A DNA stretch of 64,000 bases from UBA5078 sp033721235 (GTDB lineage: Bacteria > Pseudomonadota > Gammaproteobacteria > Pseudomonadales > Pseudohongiellaceae): positions 372,001-436,000 of the forward strand of contig JAWWAY010000001.1 in the NCBI GenBank assembly GCA_033721235.1. Direction: 5' to 3'. The notes under the pieces were generated by a model. That model saw nothing but the letters and a program-made list of their open reading frames with translations, had not been told where the DNA came from and searched no databases. Shown one piece after another: positions 7,356 through 15,073 of the stretch (positions are counted from its first letter, which is position 1; each line of letters begins with the position of its first letter). Made by a program: the position numbers and the translations under genes.

Positions 7356-9092
7356 CTAAACTTTAAACTTCTTAATCATACTGTCTAGACGATCGATATT
7401 GGCGTTCATCTGATTGGTGGATTCTCTACAGCTCTCGCTATCGGCCGTAGTTTGTGAGCTGCCATCGGCAATTTTGACACTGCTTTGCGCAATTTCTTCG
7501 GTTACCTGTGATTGTTGTTGAACACCGCCGGCGATCTCTTTGCTGCGCGCCACGATGGTCTGTACGGCATCGATAACGGATTGTAAGGTGCCGTCTAAGG
7601 ATGAAGCGCTTTCGACGCAGGCTTTAGAGTCTTCTAGGCCGTTCTCCATGGCGCTTACTGCATTGTCGGTGCCTTCATTTAAGCTCTCGATAATGACGTT
7701 GATATCGGTGGTTGCATCGCGGGTCTTCTGCGCCAGATTCCTAACTTCGTCGGCGACAACCGCAAAGCCTCTTCCTTGTTCACCCGCTCGGGCCGCCTCA
7801 ATGGCGGCATTCAGCGCCAGCAAATTGGTTTGTTCTGCAATGCCACGAATCACTTCTAACACCGTGTTAACCTGAGCATTCTGCTCTTGCATGGCGTTCA
7901 TGGTGACTTGTACGGTGGCTAAGGATTGGCTGAGCCGCTCTACAGATTCTCGATTGTTATTGACGGTTACTTTAGCGGTTTCGGTTAAATTCTGCGCTTC
8001 TTCTGCCGAATTAACGGAACCTTCCGCGTTAGCGGCTACTTCAGAGAAAGAAGCAGAGAGCTCGGTAGCCGAAGATGCTAGCAGCTCGGTTTCTTTTAGC
8101 TGACCTTGGGAGCGGTACGCGGAGCCTTCGATTTTTTCGGATAATATTTCCGATTGTGAGCGCAGTTCGGCGTTGGATTTCAGAATTTGCTGCATTATGT
8201 CGCTCAGTTTGCCTACAAAGACATTAAATCCCTTACCGATAGCGGACAGTTCATTATTACCTTCTTCATTGAGCCTGGCGGTTAAATCACCTGTGCCTTG
8301 GGAGATGTCTTCCATGATTTGCACGATATTGGCCATGGGCTTGGTAATGGAGCGCGTGATGGCATAGGAAACAAGTATCAAAGCAATAATCATGACCGTC
8401 ACAATAGCTGCGACGCTAAATATCCATTGCATGAGCGCCGCTTGTACATCGTCTAGATAGATACCCGTTAAAACGTAATAGTCCCAAGGCTCGAAGGGTT
8501 TACCATAGACTATTTTTTGCTCTGCTTCGGGGTGAATATCCGCCGCATCGGGCATGCCCAGGCTGTATTTGCCCTCTTCACGAGCGGAGGTATAAAGGTA
8601 CTCTATAAAGCCCTCATGAGTGCGTGGGTGAGTTTGTCGGAGTATGTCTAGCGGCGTTGGGTCTACCTCTGCGACTCTCTTCTCGTCGCGTATTCCTTCG
8701 GTTCGCAGCCTATTACTCTCGGTTGAGGCGATAATGTCAGCTTGTGTGCTGTCTGGATAAACGCTGCCTGGTAATAGGGGGTGCATGACCATGAAGTTAC
8801 CGTCATGGTACATATAGAAATAGCTGCGCGGCCCTGTTGCTAGGCTCTGAACGGCGAATTTGGCCTGGGTCTTGGCCTCAATTTCACTGAGTTCACCGTT
8901 TTGAAACTTCTCATAATAGGCCTCAATTAAAGCCACAGCGCTTTCTGTGTGTTTGGCCGTTGCTTGTTTTTTCTCAGCGACGATTTGGACTTCAGAGCGC
9001 CACAGCGCAAAGCTGCTGACAACAACCATTGCAAGAACACTTAACAGGACAAGCAACCAAATTCGATGTTTGATCATTAGTGATTGAAACAT
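7356..9092 (-). CDS. Methyl-accepting chemotaxis protein with Cache sensor
   Basis: This is a 578-residue chemoreceptor. TM1 spans about residues 11-29. A periplasmic sCache-type sensor covers 33-215 (including SYFYMYHDGNFMVMHP and WDYYVLTGIYLDD). TM2 is about 222-244, HAMP 245-298, and the cytoplasmic signalling coiled coil 300-578. The highly conserved hairpin tip is at 421-450 (QTNLLALNAAIEAARAGEQG, then RGFAVVADEVR). It would pass ligand binding to CheW/CheA and control swimming. The ligand, probably a small organic acid or amine, cannot be read from sequence. There is no C-terminal CheR-tethering pentapeptide; the protein ends KKFKV. No che or flagellar genes are nearby, so it is an orphan receptor. 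Confidence 0.92.
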   Translation of the reverse strand: MFQSLMIKHRIWLLVLLSVLAMVVVSSFALWRSEVQIVAEKKQATAKHTESAVALIEAYYEKFQNGELSEIEAKTQAKFAVQSLATGPRSYFYMYHDGNFMVMHPLLPGSVYPDSTQADIIASTESNRLRTEGIRDEKRVAEVDPTPLDILRQTHPRTHEGFIEYLYTSAREEGKYSLGMPDAADIHPEAEQKIVYGKPFEPWDYYVLTGIYLDDVQAALMQWIFSVAAIVTVMIIALILVSYAITRSITKPMANIVQIMEDISQGTGDLTARLNEEGNNELSAIGKGFNVFVGKLSDIMQQILKSNAELRSQSEILSEKIEGSAYRSQGQLKETELLASSATELSASFSEVAANAEGSVNSAEEAQNLTETAKVTVNNNRESVERLSQSLATVQVTMNAMQEQNAQVNTVLEVIRGIAEQTNLLALNAAIEAARAGEQGRGFAVVADEVRNLAQKTRDATTDINVIIESLNEGTDNAVSAMENGLEDSKACVESASSLDGTLQSVIDAVQTIVARSKEIAGGVQQQSQVTEEIAQSSVKIADGSSQTTADSESCRESTNQMNANIDRLDSMIKKFKV

Positions 9093-9265
9093 ATGTACCC
9101 TTTGTGCCCATTGTAGGCTGGCAAGCTTTTTAATTGTTTTTGACGCTGACGCACACGGTTTAGCAAGGCCTTATGAAGACCTTGGATGCACCCGTATACA
9201 TATGGTTATCGAACAGATAGAGATAAACTTAAATAGTTTTAAGACGATCGATAAATTAGTAGCAC

Positions 9266-9297
9266 AAAAAAAAGCCAGCAACGACAACGTTACTGGC
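9266..9297 (-). terminator. Rho-independent terminator of glcB-aceA
   Basis: On the minus strand a 10-bp stem (GCCAGTAACG / CGTTGCTGGC, one G-T pair, 4-base loop, 9274-9297) is followed by eight T residues (9266-9273). It lies 40 bases past the aceA stop. Confidence 0.88.
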
Positions 9298-9337
9298 CTA
9301 AAGCACCTCACACTGGTACAGAGTGACTATTTTTTGA

Positions 9338-10945
9338 CTATACAGTAGCCTCAAACTGATTCATGGTATTGTCCTTACCAGAAGCCTTAAGGGCTTGTGC
9401 GCCTGAGAAATACTCCTTGTGGTCATCACCAATATTAGAACCTGACATTATTTGGTGTTTAACACAGGCTAGGCCTTGCCGGATTTCTTTACGCTGCACT
9501 TCTCTTACATAGCCCAGCATACCCTGCTCGCCAAAGTAGTCTTTAGCCAGACTGTCGGTGGATAGCGCCGCAGTATGATAGGTCGGTAGCGTAATAAGAT
9601 GGTGGAAGATGCCCGCTTGAGCCGCCGCTTCGCTTTGGAAGGTACGAATGCGCTCGTCAGCCTCGGCCGAAAGCGTGGATTCATCATACTCATGGGACAT
9701 CAAACGCTCGCGCTCATAGGCAGAAACATCCCTGCCTTCCGCCTGCCATGCGTCAAATACTTGTTGGCGGAAGTTGAGCGTCCAGTTGAAGGACGGACTA
9801 TTGTTATAGACTAGTTTGGCGTTGGGGACTTCTTCTCGGATACGGTTAACCATTGCGGCAATCTGACCCACGTGAGGCTTTTCGGTCTCAATCCACAATA
9901 AGTCGGCGCCATTCTTCAGTGATGTGATGCAATCCAGTACCACCCTATCCTCTCCTGTGTTGGGCTTGAATCGAATAAGGCCATTGGGCAGGCGGTTTGG
10001 TTTGATAAGTTTGTTATCTTGTCGAATCACCATTTCTCCGGCGCCAATATCATCTATTGAGTTTACTTCTTCTCCATCGATGAAAGCGGTGTATTGCTCT
10101 GCTAGGTCTCCAGCTTTTTGAGAAACGGGTATTTTCTGAGTTAAGCCAGCGCCTAGAGAGTCTGTACGCGCAACAATGACGCCATCGTCTACCCCCAGTT
10201 CTAAGAACGCATAGCGAACAGCGTTTATCTTTGCTAGAAAGTCTTCATGGGGCACAGTAACCTTACCGTCCTGATGGCCGCATTGCTTGGCGTCCGATAC
10301 TTGGTTTTCTATTTGAATACAACAGGCACCTGCTTCAATCATCTTCTTGGCGAGCAAGTAGGTTGCCTCTTCGTTACCGAATCCTGCATCGATGTCTGCA
10401 ATTATCGGTACAACGTGTGTTTCGAAATTATCGATTTTCTCTAGCGCTGCGCGCTCGGCAATATCGTTACCCTCTTCTCGAGCTGCATCTAGGTCTTTGA
10501 ACAATTGCTCTAGCTCGCGAGCGTCTGCTTGTTTCAAGAATGTATACAGCTCTTCAATCAATGAAGGAACAGAAGTTTTTTCATGCATAGATTGATCGGG
10601 CAGTGGGCCAAACTCTGAACGCATGGCGGCAACCATCCAGCCAGAAAGATAAAGGTAGCGGCTGCGTGTTGTGCCAAAATGCTTCTTGATGGAAATCATC
10701 TTTTGCTGCCCAACAAAACCGTGCCAGCACCCTAATGATTGTGTGTATTGACTGCTATCCCGGTCATAAGCCGCCATGTCTTCGCGCATAATTTTGGCAG
10801 TGTATCGGGCAATATCTAAACCGGTGTTGAAACGGTTTTGCAGTTTCATTCTGGCAACATAATCGGCGCTAATAGCTGCCCAGCTCGGCCCTTCTTGTTC
10901 GATGGTCTTGGTGGCTTGTTGTACGGTTTCTCTATATGTGTTCAT
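9338..10945 (-). CDS. aceA: Isocitrate lyase (long Pseudomonas-type)
   Basis: This 535-residue enzyme splits isocitrate into glyoxylate and succinate, the first step of the glyoxylate bypass. The active-site loop reads AKQCGHQDGK with catalytic Cys222. It corresponds to KKCGH of the E. coli enzyme, with Gln in place of the second Lys as in the long Pseudomonas-type enzymes. The metal/substrate motif IIADIDAGFGNEEATY and the IEN strand are present. Its length of about 530 residues separates it from the shorter E. coli form. AGGGGA precedes the ATG. It follows glcB by 45 bases and ends at a strong terminator, so glcB-aceA is a likely operon for growth on acetate or fatty acids. Confidence 0.95.
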   Translation of the reverse strand: MNTYRETVQQATKTIEQEGPSWAAISADYVARMKLQNRFNTGLDIARYTAKIMREDMAAYDRDSSQYTQSLGCWHGFVGQQKMISIKKHFGTTRSRYLYLSGWMVAAMRSEFGPLPDQSMHEKTSVPSLIEELYTFLKQADARELEQLFKDLDAAREEGNDIAERAALEKIDNFETHVVPIIADIDAGFGNEEATYLLAKKMIEAGACCIQIENQVSDAKQCGHQDGKVTVPHEDFLAKINAVRYAFLELGVDDGVIVARTDSLGAGLTQKIPVSQKAGDLAEQYTAFIDGEEVNSIDDIGAGEMVIRQDNKLIKPNRLPNGLIRFKPNTGEDRVVLDCITSLKNGADLLWIETEKPHVGQIAAMVNRIREEVPNAKLVYNNSPSFNWTLNFRQQVFDAWQAEGRDVSAYERERLMSHEYDESTLSAEADERIRTFQSEAAAQAGIFHHLITLPTYHTAALSTDSLAKDYFGEQGMLGYVREVQRKEIRQGLACVKHQIMSGSNIGDDHKEYFSGAQALKASGKDNTMNQFEATV

Positions 10946-10990
10946 CTTAAATTCCCCTGTAATTTTTAAAGTATGTTGCGAAAACTTTAG

Positions 10991-13159
10991 CTAGGCTTTT
11001 GCCTTTCTTTTGGCCAGAATTCTGTGCTTATGTAAAAGCGGTTCGGTATACCCATTGGGTTCTGTTACCCCATTAAAGATTAAATCTCGTGCAGCTAGAT
11101 ATGCCTGACTGGTTTTGGTATTGCCCGTCATAGCTTGGTAGCCAGGGGTGTCCTGGTTTTGTTCATCGACTACACGTGCCATGCGTATTAGCACCTCGTC
11201 TACTTGCGCCTGTGTGCAAACGCCATGCAGTAGCCAGTTGGCGATGTGTTGACTAGAAATGCGTAAGGTGGCCCGGTCCTCCATAAGGCCTACGTTGTTA
11301 ATATCTGGCACTTTAGAGCATCCGATGCCTGCGTCTATCCAGCGAACCACATAACCCAAAATGCCTTGTGCATTGTTTTCTAACTCACGAGTAATCTCTT
11401 TTCGCGTTAGAGTGATGGGCGTCTTCATCAGTGGAATTTGCAGTAGGTCGGAGAATTTGGCGGATGCCCTTTCGCGAATTTTCTCCTGGACAGCAGATAC
11501 ATCAACTTGGTGATAGTGCAAGGCATGTAGAGTAGCTGCCGTGGGAGACGGTACCCAGGCAGTGCTAGCGCCGGCTTGTGGGTGCGCAATTTTCTCGCGC
11601 ATCATGGCCGCCATCTCGTCAGGCATGGCCCACATGCCTTTTCCTATTTGCGCGCGCCCTTTTAGCCCACACTCTAGGCCAGTTTCTACATTGCGGTTCT
11701 CGTACGCTTTTATCCAGGCCTGGTCTTTAATTTCTCCCTTTGCTAAGAAGGCTCCCGCATGCATGCTGGTGTGTATCTCGTCTCCGGTTCTGTCGAGAAA
11801 ACCGGTGTTGATGAAAAACACTCTTTCTTTGGCCATGCGTATGCACTCTTTTAGGTTTAAAGAAGTGCGACGCTCCTCGTCCATGATGTCTATTTTGATA
11901 GTGTTTTTTTCTAAGCCTAGCAGTTGTTCTACCCGAGAGAATAACTCGCAGCTAAAGGCAACCTCATCAGGCCCATGCATTTTGGGTTTTACAATATAGA
12001 TACTGCCTTCTCGGCTGTTTCTGATGCCTCGTGTTCGCTTTAAGTCGATGGCGCCAATAAGTGAAGTTACAACGGCATCGAGTATTCCTTCTGGTACAAG
12101 ATTGCCATCGATGTCTTGCATTAGGTCACTGTCCATTAAGTGACCTACGTTTCTTACTAGCAGGAGTGCACGGCCAGGCAAAATGTAATCTGACCCGTCC
12201 ATGGCGGTGTATTTCCTGTCGGGGTTGAGGCACCGTGTTAGGGTTTCGCCGTCTTTTGTGAAACTCGCTTGTAAACTGCCGTCCATTAGACCCAGCCAGT
12301 TACGGTAGACTTCAAGTTTGTCTTCAGCATCTACGGCAGCTACGGAGTCCTCACAATCGATGATTGTGCTTAAGGCCGACTCGATGATGATGTCTTTAAC
12401 ATGTGCCTTATCTTTGTCGTCACTGCGATCGATTTGAATTTCTACATGAAGCCCGTTGTTTTTCAATAGAATGGCTTCCGGCGTCTCGCGATGTCCTGAG
12501 AGTGCAACGAACTGGCAGGGTTTATCGAGCCCAGAGGTAGTGCCATCGGCCGCGAATGCTAGTAGATGGTTGTAGTAAACCACGTACTGCACAACATCTT
12601 TGTGAGAGCCGCGCTCTAACGGAAATATTGCATCAAGAAACTCTTTGGCCTTGACAATTACTGCATCGCCACGTGCTTTATTGTATTGGGGAGTGATTTC
12701 TAGGCCTGAGTTCTGTGGAATAACATCGGTGCCATACATCGCATCGTATAAGCTACCCCAGCGCGCGTTTGCGGCGTTGAGAGCAAAGCGCGCGTTTTTT
12801 GCAGGTACCACCAGCTGTGGGCCAGAGAGTGTTGCAATCTCTTTGTCGATATTGGAAGTGGAGATAGAAAAGTCACTCCCTTGTTTGACTATATAGCCAA
12901 TTTTTCGCAAAAACGCCTCGTAAGCCTTGGCATCAAATGCCTTGCCCTGATGTTCCAAATGCCATTGGTCTATCTGTTTCTGCATCACGTCTCTAGTGTT
13001 CAATAGCTGACGATTGACGGGCGCCAGGTCTGAGATTATTGTGCTTAACTCGTTCCAAAACGTGGCGGAATCAAGTTCATTGATAGGCAAAAGCTCTTCA
13101 TTAACAAAACGGTAGAACTCGCTGTTGATGATTGCGTTTTTTGCTAGGGGCATATTCAT
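10991..13159 (-). CDS. glcB: Malate synthase G
   Basis: This 722-residue enzyme condenses glyoxylate with acetyl-CoA to malate, the second glyoxylate-bypass step. Motifs include RTRGIRNSREGSIYIVKPKM, MHAGAFLAKGEIKDQ, GLKGRAQIGKGMWAMPDEM and, near the C-terminus, GCSKVPDINNVGLMEDRATLR, all characteristic of the single-domain G isoform. I chose the ATG at 13159 because the family is 720-725 residues long. The frame stays open to an upstream codon at 13231, but those 24 residues look unlike protein of this family. It lies upstream of aceA and diverges from the DUF3612-type regulator gene. Confidence 0.93.
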   Translation of the reverse strand: MNMPLAKNAIINSEFYRFVNEELLPINELDSATFWNELSTIISDLAPVNRQLLNTRDVMQKQIDQWHLEHQGKAFDAKAYEAFLRKIGYIVKQGSDFSISTSNIDKEIATLSGPQLVVPAKNARFALNAANARWGSLYDAMYGTDVIPQNSGLEITPQYNKARGDAVIVKAKEFLDAIFPLERGSHKDVVQYVVYYNHLLAFAADGTTSGLDKPCQFVALSGHRETPEAILLKNNGLHVEIQIDRSDDKDKAHVKDIIIESALSTIIDCEDSVAAVDAEDKLEVYRNWLGLMDGSLQASFTKDGETLTRCLNPDRKYTAMDGSDYILPGRALLLVRNVGHLMDSDLMQDIDGNLVPEGILDAVVTSLIGAIDLKRTRGIRNSREGSIYIVKPKMHGPDEVAFSCELFSRVEQLLGLEKNTIKIDIMDEERRTSLNLKECIRMAKERVFFINTGFLDRTGDEIHTSMHAGAFLAKGEIKDQAWIKAYENRNVETGLECGLKGRAQIGKGMWAMPDEMAAMMREKIAHPQAGASTAWVPSPTAATLHALHYHQVDVSAVQEKIRERASAKFSDLLQIPLMKTPITLTRKEITRELENNAQGILGYVVRWIDAGIGCSKVPDINNVGLMEDRATLRISSQHIANWLLHGVCTQAQVDEVLIRMARVVDEQNQDTPGYQAMTGNTKTSQAYLAARDLIFNGVTEPNGYTEPLLHKHRILAKRKAKA

Positions 13160-13282
13160 CGCTAATAGGCCTTTATTGTTGGTCTGCGTTTCTGAATGAG
13201 TGTTTAGGCAATTGAATATGTCGGTCCTCAATTGCTTGGGTGGCAGTTTACTGATAAAAGAACTATAATTTCACAATAGAAA

Positions 13283-13295
13283 TTACACAGTGTAA
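13283..13295. promoter_or_regulatory. 13-bp palindrome in the glcB/regulator divergent region
   Basis: TTACAC-A-GTGTAA is a perfect dyad 11 bases upstream of the regulator start and 124 bases upstream of glcB. Its place suggests an operator, possibly autoregulatory because it overlaps the ribosome-binding region. Assignment to the neighbouring regulator is inference. Confidence 0.4.
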
Positions 13296-13306
13296 ATTTT
13301 ACAAAA

Positions 13307-14830
13307 ATGAAGAGTAAAAATAGTCTGTCTCGCAAAGCCCATTTTTTGGGTACAAAGATACGCAACCTGCGTAAACGCAATGGTTTGACTATGGAGGACC
13401 TCTCCTCTCGTTGTGTCAAAATTGATGCGGAATCTGCCCCGTCGGTCTCCTACCTTTCTATGATTGAGCGCGGTAACCGCATTCCGGGCGAAGATGTGCT
13501 TGAGGTCATTGCCAGTGTGTTTCAAAAGAATGTCGCCTGGTTCTTAGACGATATACCCGAGGAAGAGGCCATCATCCCTGCTAAGGGCTCGGGAGGCGGT
13601 ATTAATGGGATGGCTTTAGAGCCCAATTTCTTGTTTTCAAAAGAGATATTGCAGATAGCGATACCGGAGATGTTGGCGCAAACAGGCACTACGGGGCGGC
13701 AATTTGCTCATCTTTTGATTCGTGCCCATCAGGAAAACCATCAAAACCATTTTCCTGACTTAGAACGGGCGGCAGAGGACGTGGGGCACAAGCGTTTACC
13801 AATAAGCCTTGACGAGATTATTGCGATCACTAAGAGCATGGGGTTAAAGATTAAATGGTTTACAAAGACCCCTAAGGCTGTCTTGGATAGTATGGACTTG
13901 AACTCAAGCCATCTAGTGACTTCCTTCTTCGATCCCCCGGGCACCATCTATATCAACCAGCTTATGAAGGCCCACCCACAGCGGCTAAAATACAACTTGG
14001 CCGTGCATATTGGTCACACCGTGCTACACGATAAAGATGGGCTGAAGAATGTGTTGGTGACCGGCCGGAACGAGATCTCGCCATTGCAGGAAAAAGGCAC
14101 TGGTTTGAAGTCCTCTGGTATGGATGCACAAGACATCCTGTACGCCTGGCGTGACTTTGAGTGTAGTTTCTTCGCTGGTGCCCTGCTCTGCCCTAAAATT
14201 CCGTTCAGACAGGCACTGGATAAGAATGGCTATGAAATTAGCTCCTCGCAGCTGGCTGGAGTGTCGGAATCGGTCGCCATGCGGCGCATGACGGCGGTAT
14301 CACCCTACCCCCATTGGCATTATTTTGATGCCTACGCTCCGGGGAAGTTGAAGGCCGTGTATCGCGGCAATGGCATTCCCCTACCATGGGGCAATATGAG
14401 CCTAGTAGAGGATCCCTGCCAGCACTGGGCTGTCTTTAGGATGGTGAATGAGCCCACCAGCGGCACATCAGCCCAAATTTCGATTCTTAATGTTGGTGAC
14501 GAGCCCCGTATATATGCCTGCGAATCCGTCAAGGTGCATGATCTGAGTAAACGCAGCCATGTACTGTGCTCCGGCATTGACCTAAACCCGGCTATTCAAG
14601 CCCAAGGCAAAGACGCCTTGTCCATTGCCGGGGAATTACGCGACACCTGTGTGGCTAAAGGCGGTTCGGCAGAAATACCCAACAGCATTAAGAAAGACCT
14701 GCTCAGCGTATCGAAGATTCTCAGTATCAATTGGATTGAGCGCGGCATAGCTAAAGACGCGCGCTTAATTTGCTCCAGAGGCGCCGTGTGCCCCCGCTCG
14801 CCTAGCTGCTATAGCCCCTGTCAATCGTAA
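13307..14830 (+). CDS. XRE-family/DUF3612-type regulator of the glyoxylate bypass
   Basis: This is a 507-residue regulator. Residues about 12-70 form an XRE helix-turn-helix (LGTKIRNLRKRNGLTMEDLS, then SYLSMIERGNR). The long remainder resembles the DUF3612/short-chain-acyl regulator group (RamB/ScfR-like), including HIGHTVLHD and a C-terminal Cys cluster of the form C-x5-C-x5-C-x3-C within the last 18 residues. RamB-type proteins respond to acyl-CoA metabolism and control aceA/aceB in other bacteria. Divergent placement beside glcB-aceA supports the same role here. The C-terminal cysteines could bind metal or sense redox state, which is untested. Confidence 0.78.
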   Translation: MKSKNSLSRKAHFLGTKIRNLRKRNGLTMEDLSSRCVKIDAESAPSVSYLSMIERGNRIPGEDVLEVIASVFQKNVAWFLDDIPEEEAIIPAKGSGGGINGMALEPNFLFSKEILQIAIPEMLAQTGTTGRQFAHLLIRAHQENHQNHFPDLERAAEDVGHKRLPISLDEIIAITKSMGLKIKWFTKTPKAVLDSMDLNSSHLVTSFFDPPGTIYINQLMKAHPQRLKYNLAVHIGHTVLHDKDGLKNVLVTGRNEISPLQEKGTGLKSSGMDAQDILYAWRDFECSFFAGALLCPKIPFRQALDKNGYEISSSQLAGVSESVAMRRMTAVSPYPHWHYFDAYAPGKLKAVYRGNGIPLPWGNMSLVEDPCQHWAVFRMVNEPTSGTSAQISILNVGDEPRIYACESVKVHDLSKRSHVLCSGIDLNPAIQAQGKDALSIAGELRDTCVAKGGSAEIPNSIKKDLLSVSKILSINWIERGIAKDARLICSRGAVCPRSPSCYSPCQS

Positions 14831-14838
14831 TCCACTTT

Positions 14839-14874
14839 GGGGTCAGACCCCAAAACCATTCGGGGTCTGACCCC
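14839..14874. repeat. Palindrome pair 1 (REP-like doublet)
   Basis: Two 13-bp units, GGGGTCAGACCCC at 14839-14851 and its reverse complement GGGGTCTGACCCC at 14862-14874, start 23 bases apart. They begin 9 bases after the regulator stop codon. The first arm extends to a 19-bp palindrome, TTTGGGGTCAGACCCCAAA. Confidence 0.85.
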
Positions 14875-14927
14875 ACTGACAAAGCGCAATGCACCCCGAA
14901 TTCTGAGCGCTTAGGCGCGCTTGAGGT

Positions 14928-14972
14928 GGGGTCTGACCCCACTCGCTTGGCCATTAATCGGGGTCAGACCCC
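14928..14972. repeat. Palindrome pair 2 (REP-like doublet)
   Basis: GGGGTCTGACCCC (14928-14940) and GGGGTCAGACCCC (14960-14972) lie in opposite orientation and start 32 bases apart, just upstream of the copA promoter. Confidence 0.85.
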
Positions 14973-14995
14973 GATTGATTACCGATTGATTGCTC

Positions 14996-15026
14996 TTGAC
15001 CTTCCTATCGTGGTAAGGCTCATAGT
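14996..15026 (+). promoter_or_regulatory. CueR-type promoter/operator of copA
   Basis: The -35 TTGACC (14996-15001) and -10 CATAGT (15021-15026) are 19 bases apart, the over-long spacing typical of MerR-family promoters. The spacer contains the imperfect dyad ACCTTCC...GTAAGGC, resembling known CueR boxes. It lies 48 bases upstream of copA, and the CueR-like gene is the next cistron. Confidence 0.75.
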
Positions 15027-15073
15027 GCTTGGTGAACGCGTATCGTTGTATATTGCTAAAGTTGAGGCTAATT

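Noticed and set aside
4112..9092. LRR gene plus chemoreceptor as a genomic island
   Set aside because: I see no direct repeats, tRNA, integrase or IS element around them; the recombinase at the left edge is too far to link.
11541..11999. 152-codon plus-strand frame inside glcB
   Set aside because: It is antisense to well-conserved malate synthase coding sequence. Similar long antisense frames in lpdA, htpG, sucA and gltX were rejected for the same reason.
15029..15073. Start of copA at 15029
   Set aside because: It would begin right after the -10 of the CueR-type promoter and lacks a ribosome site; ATG 15074 has GAGG.
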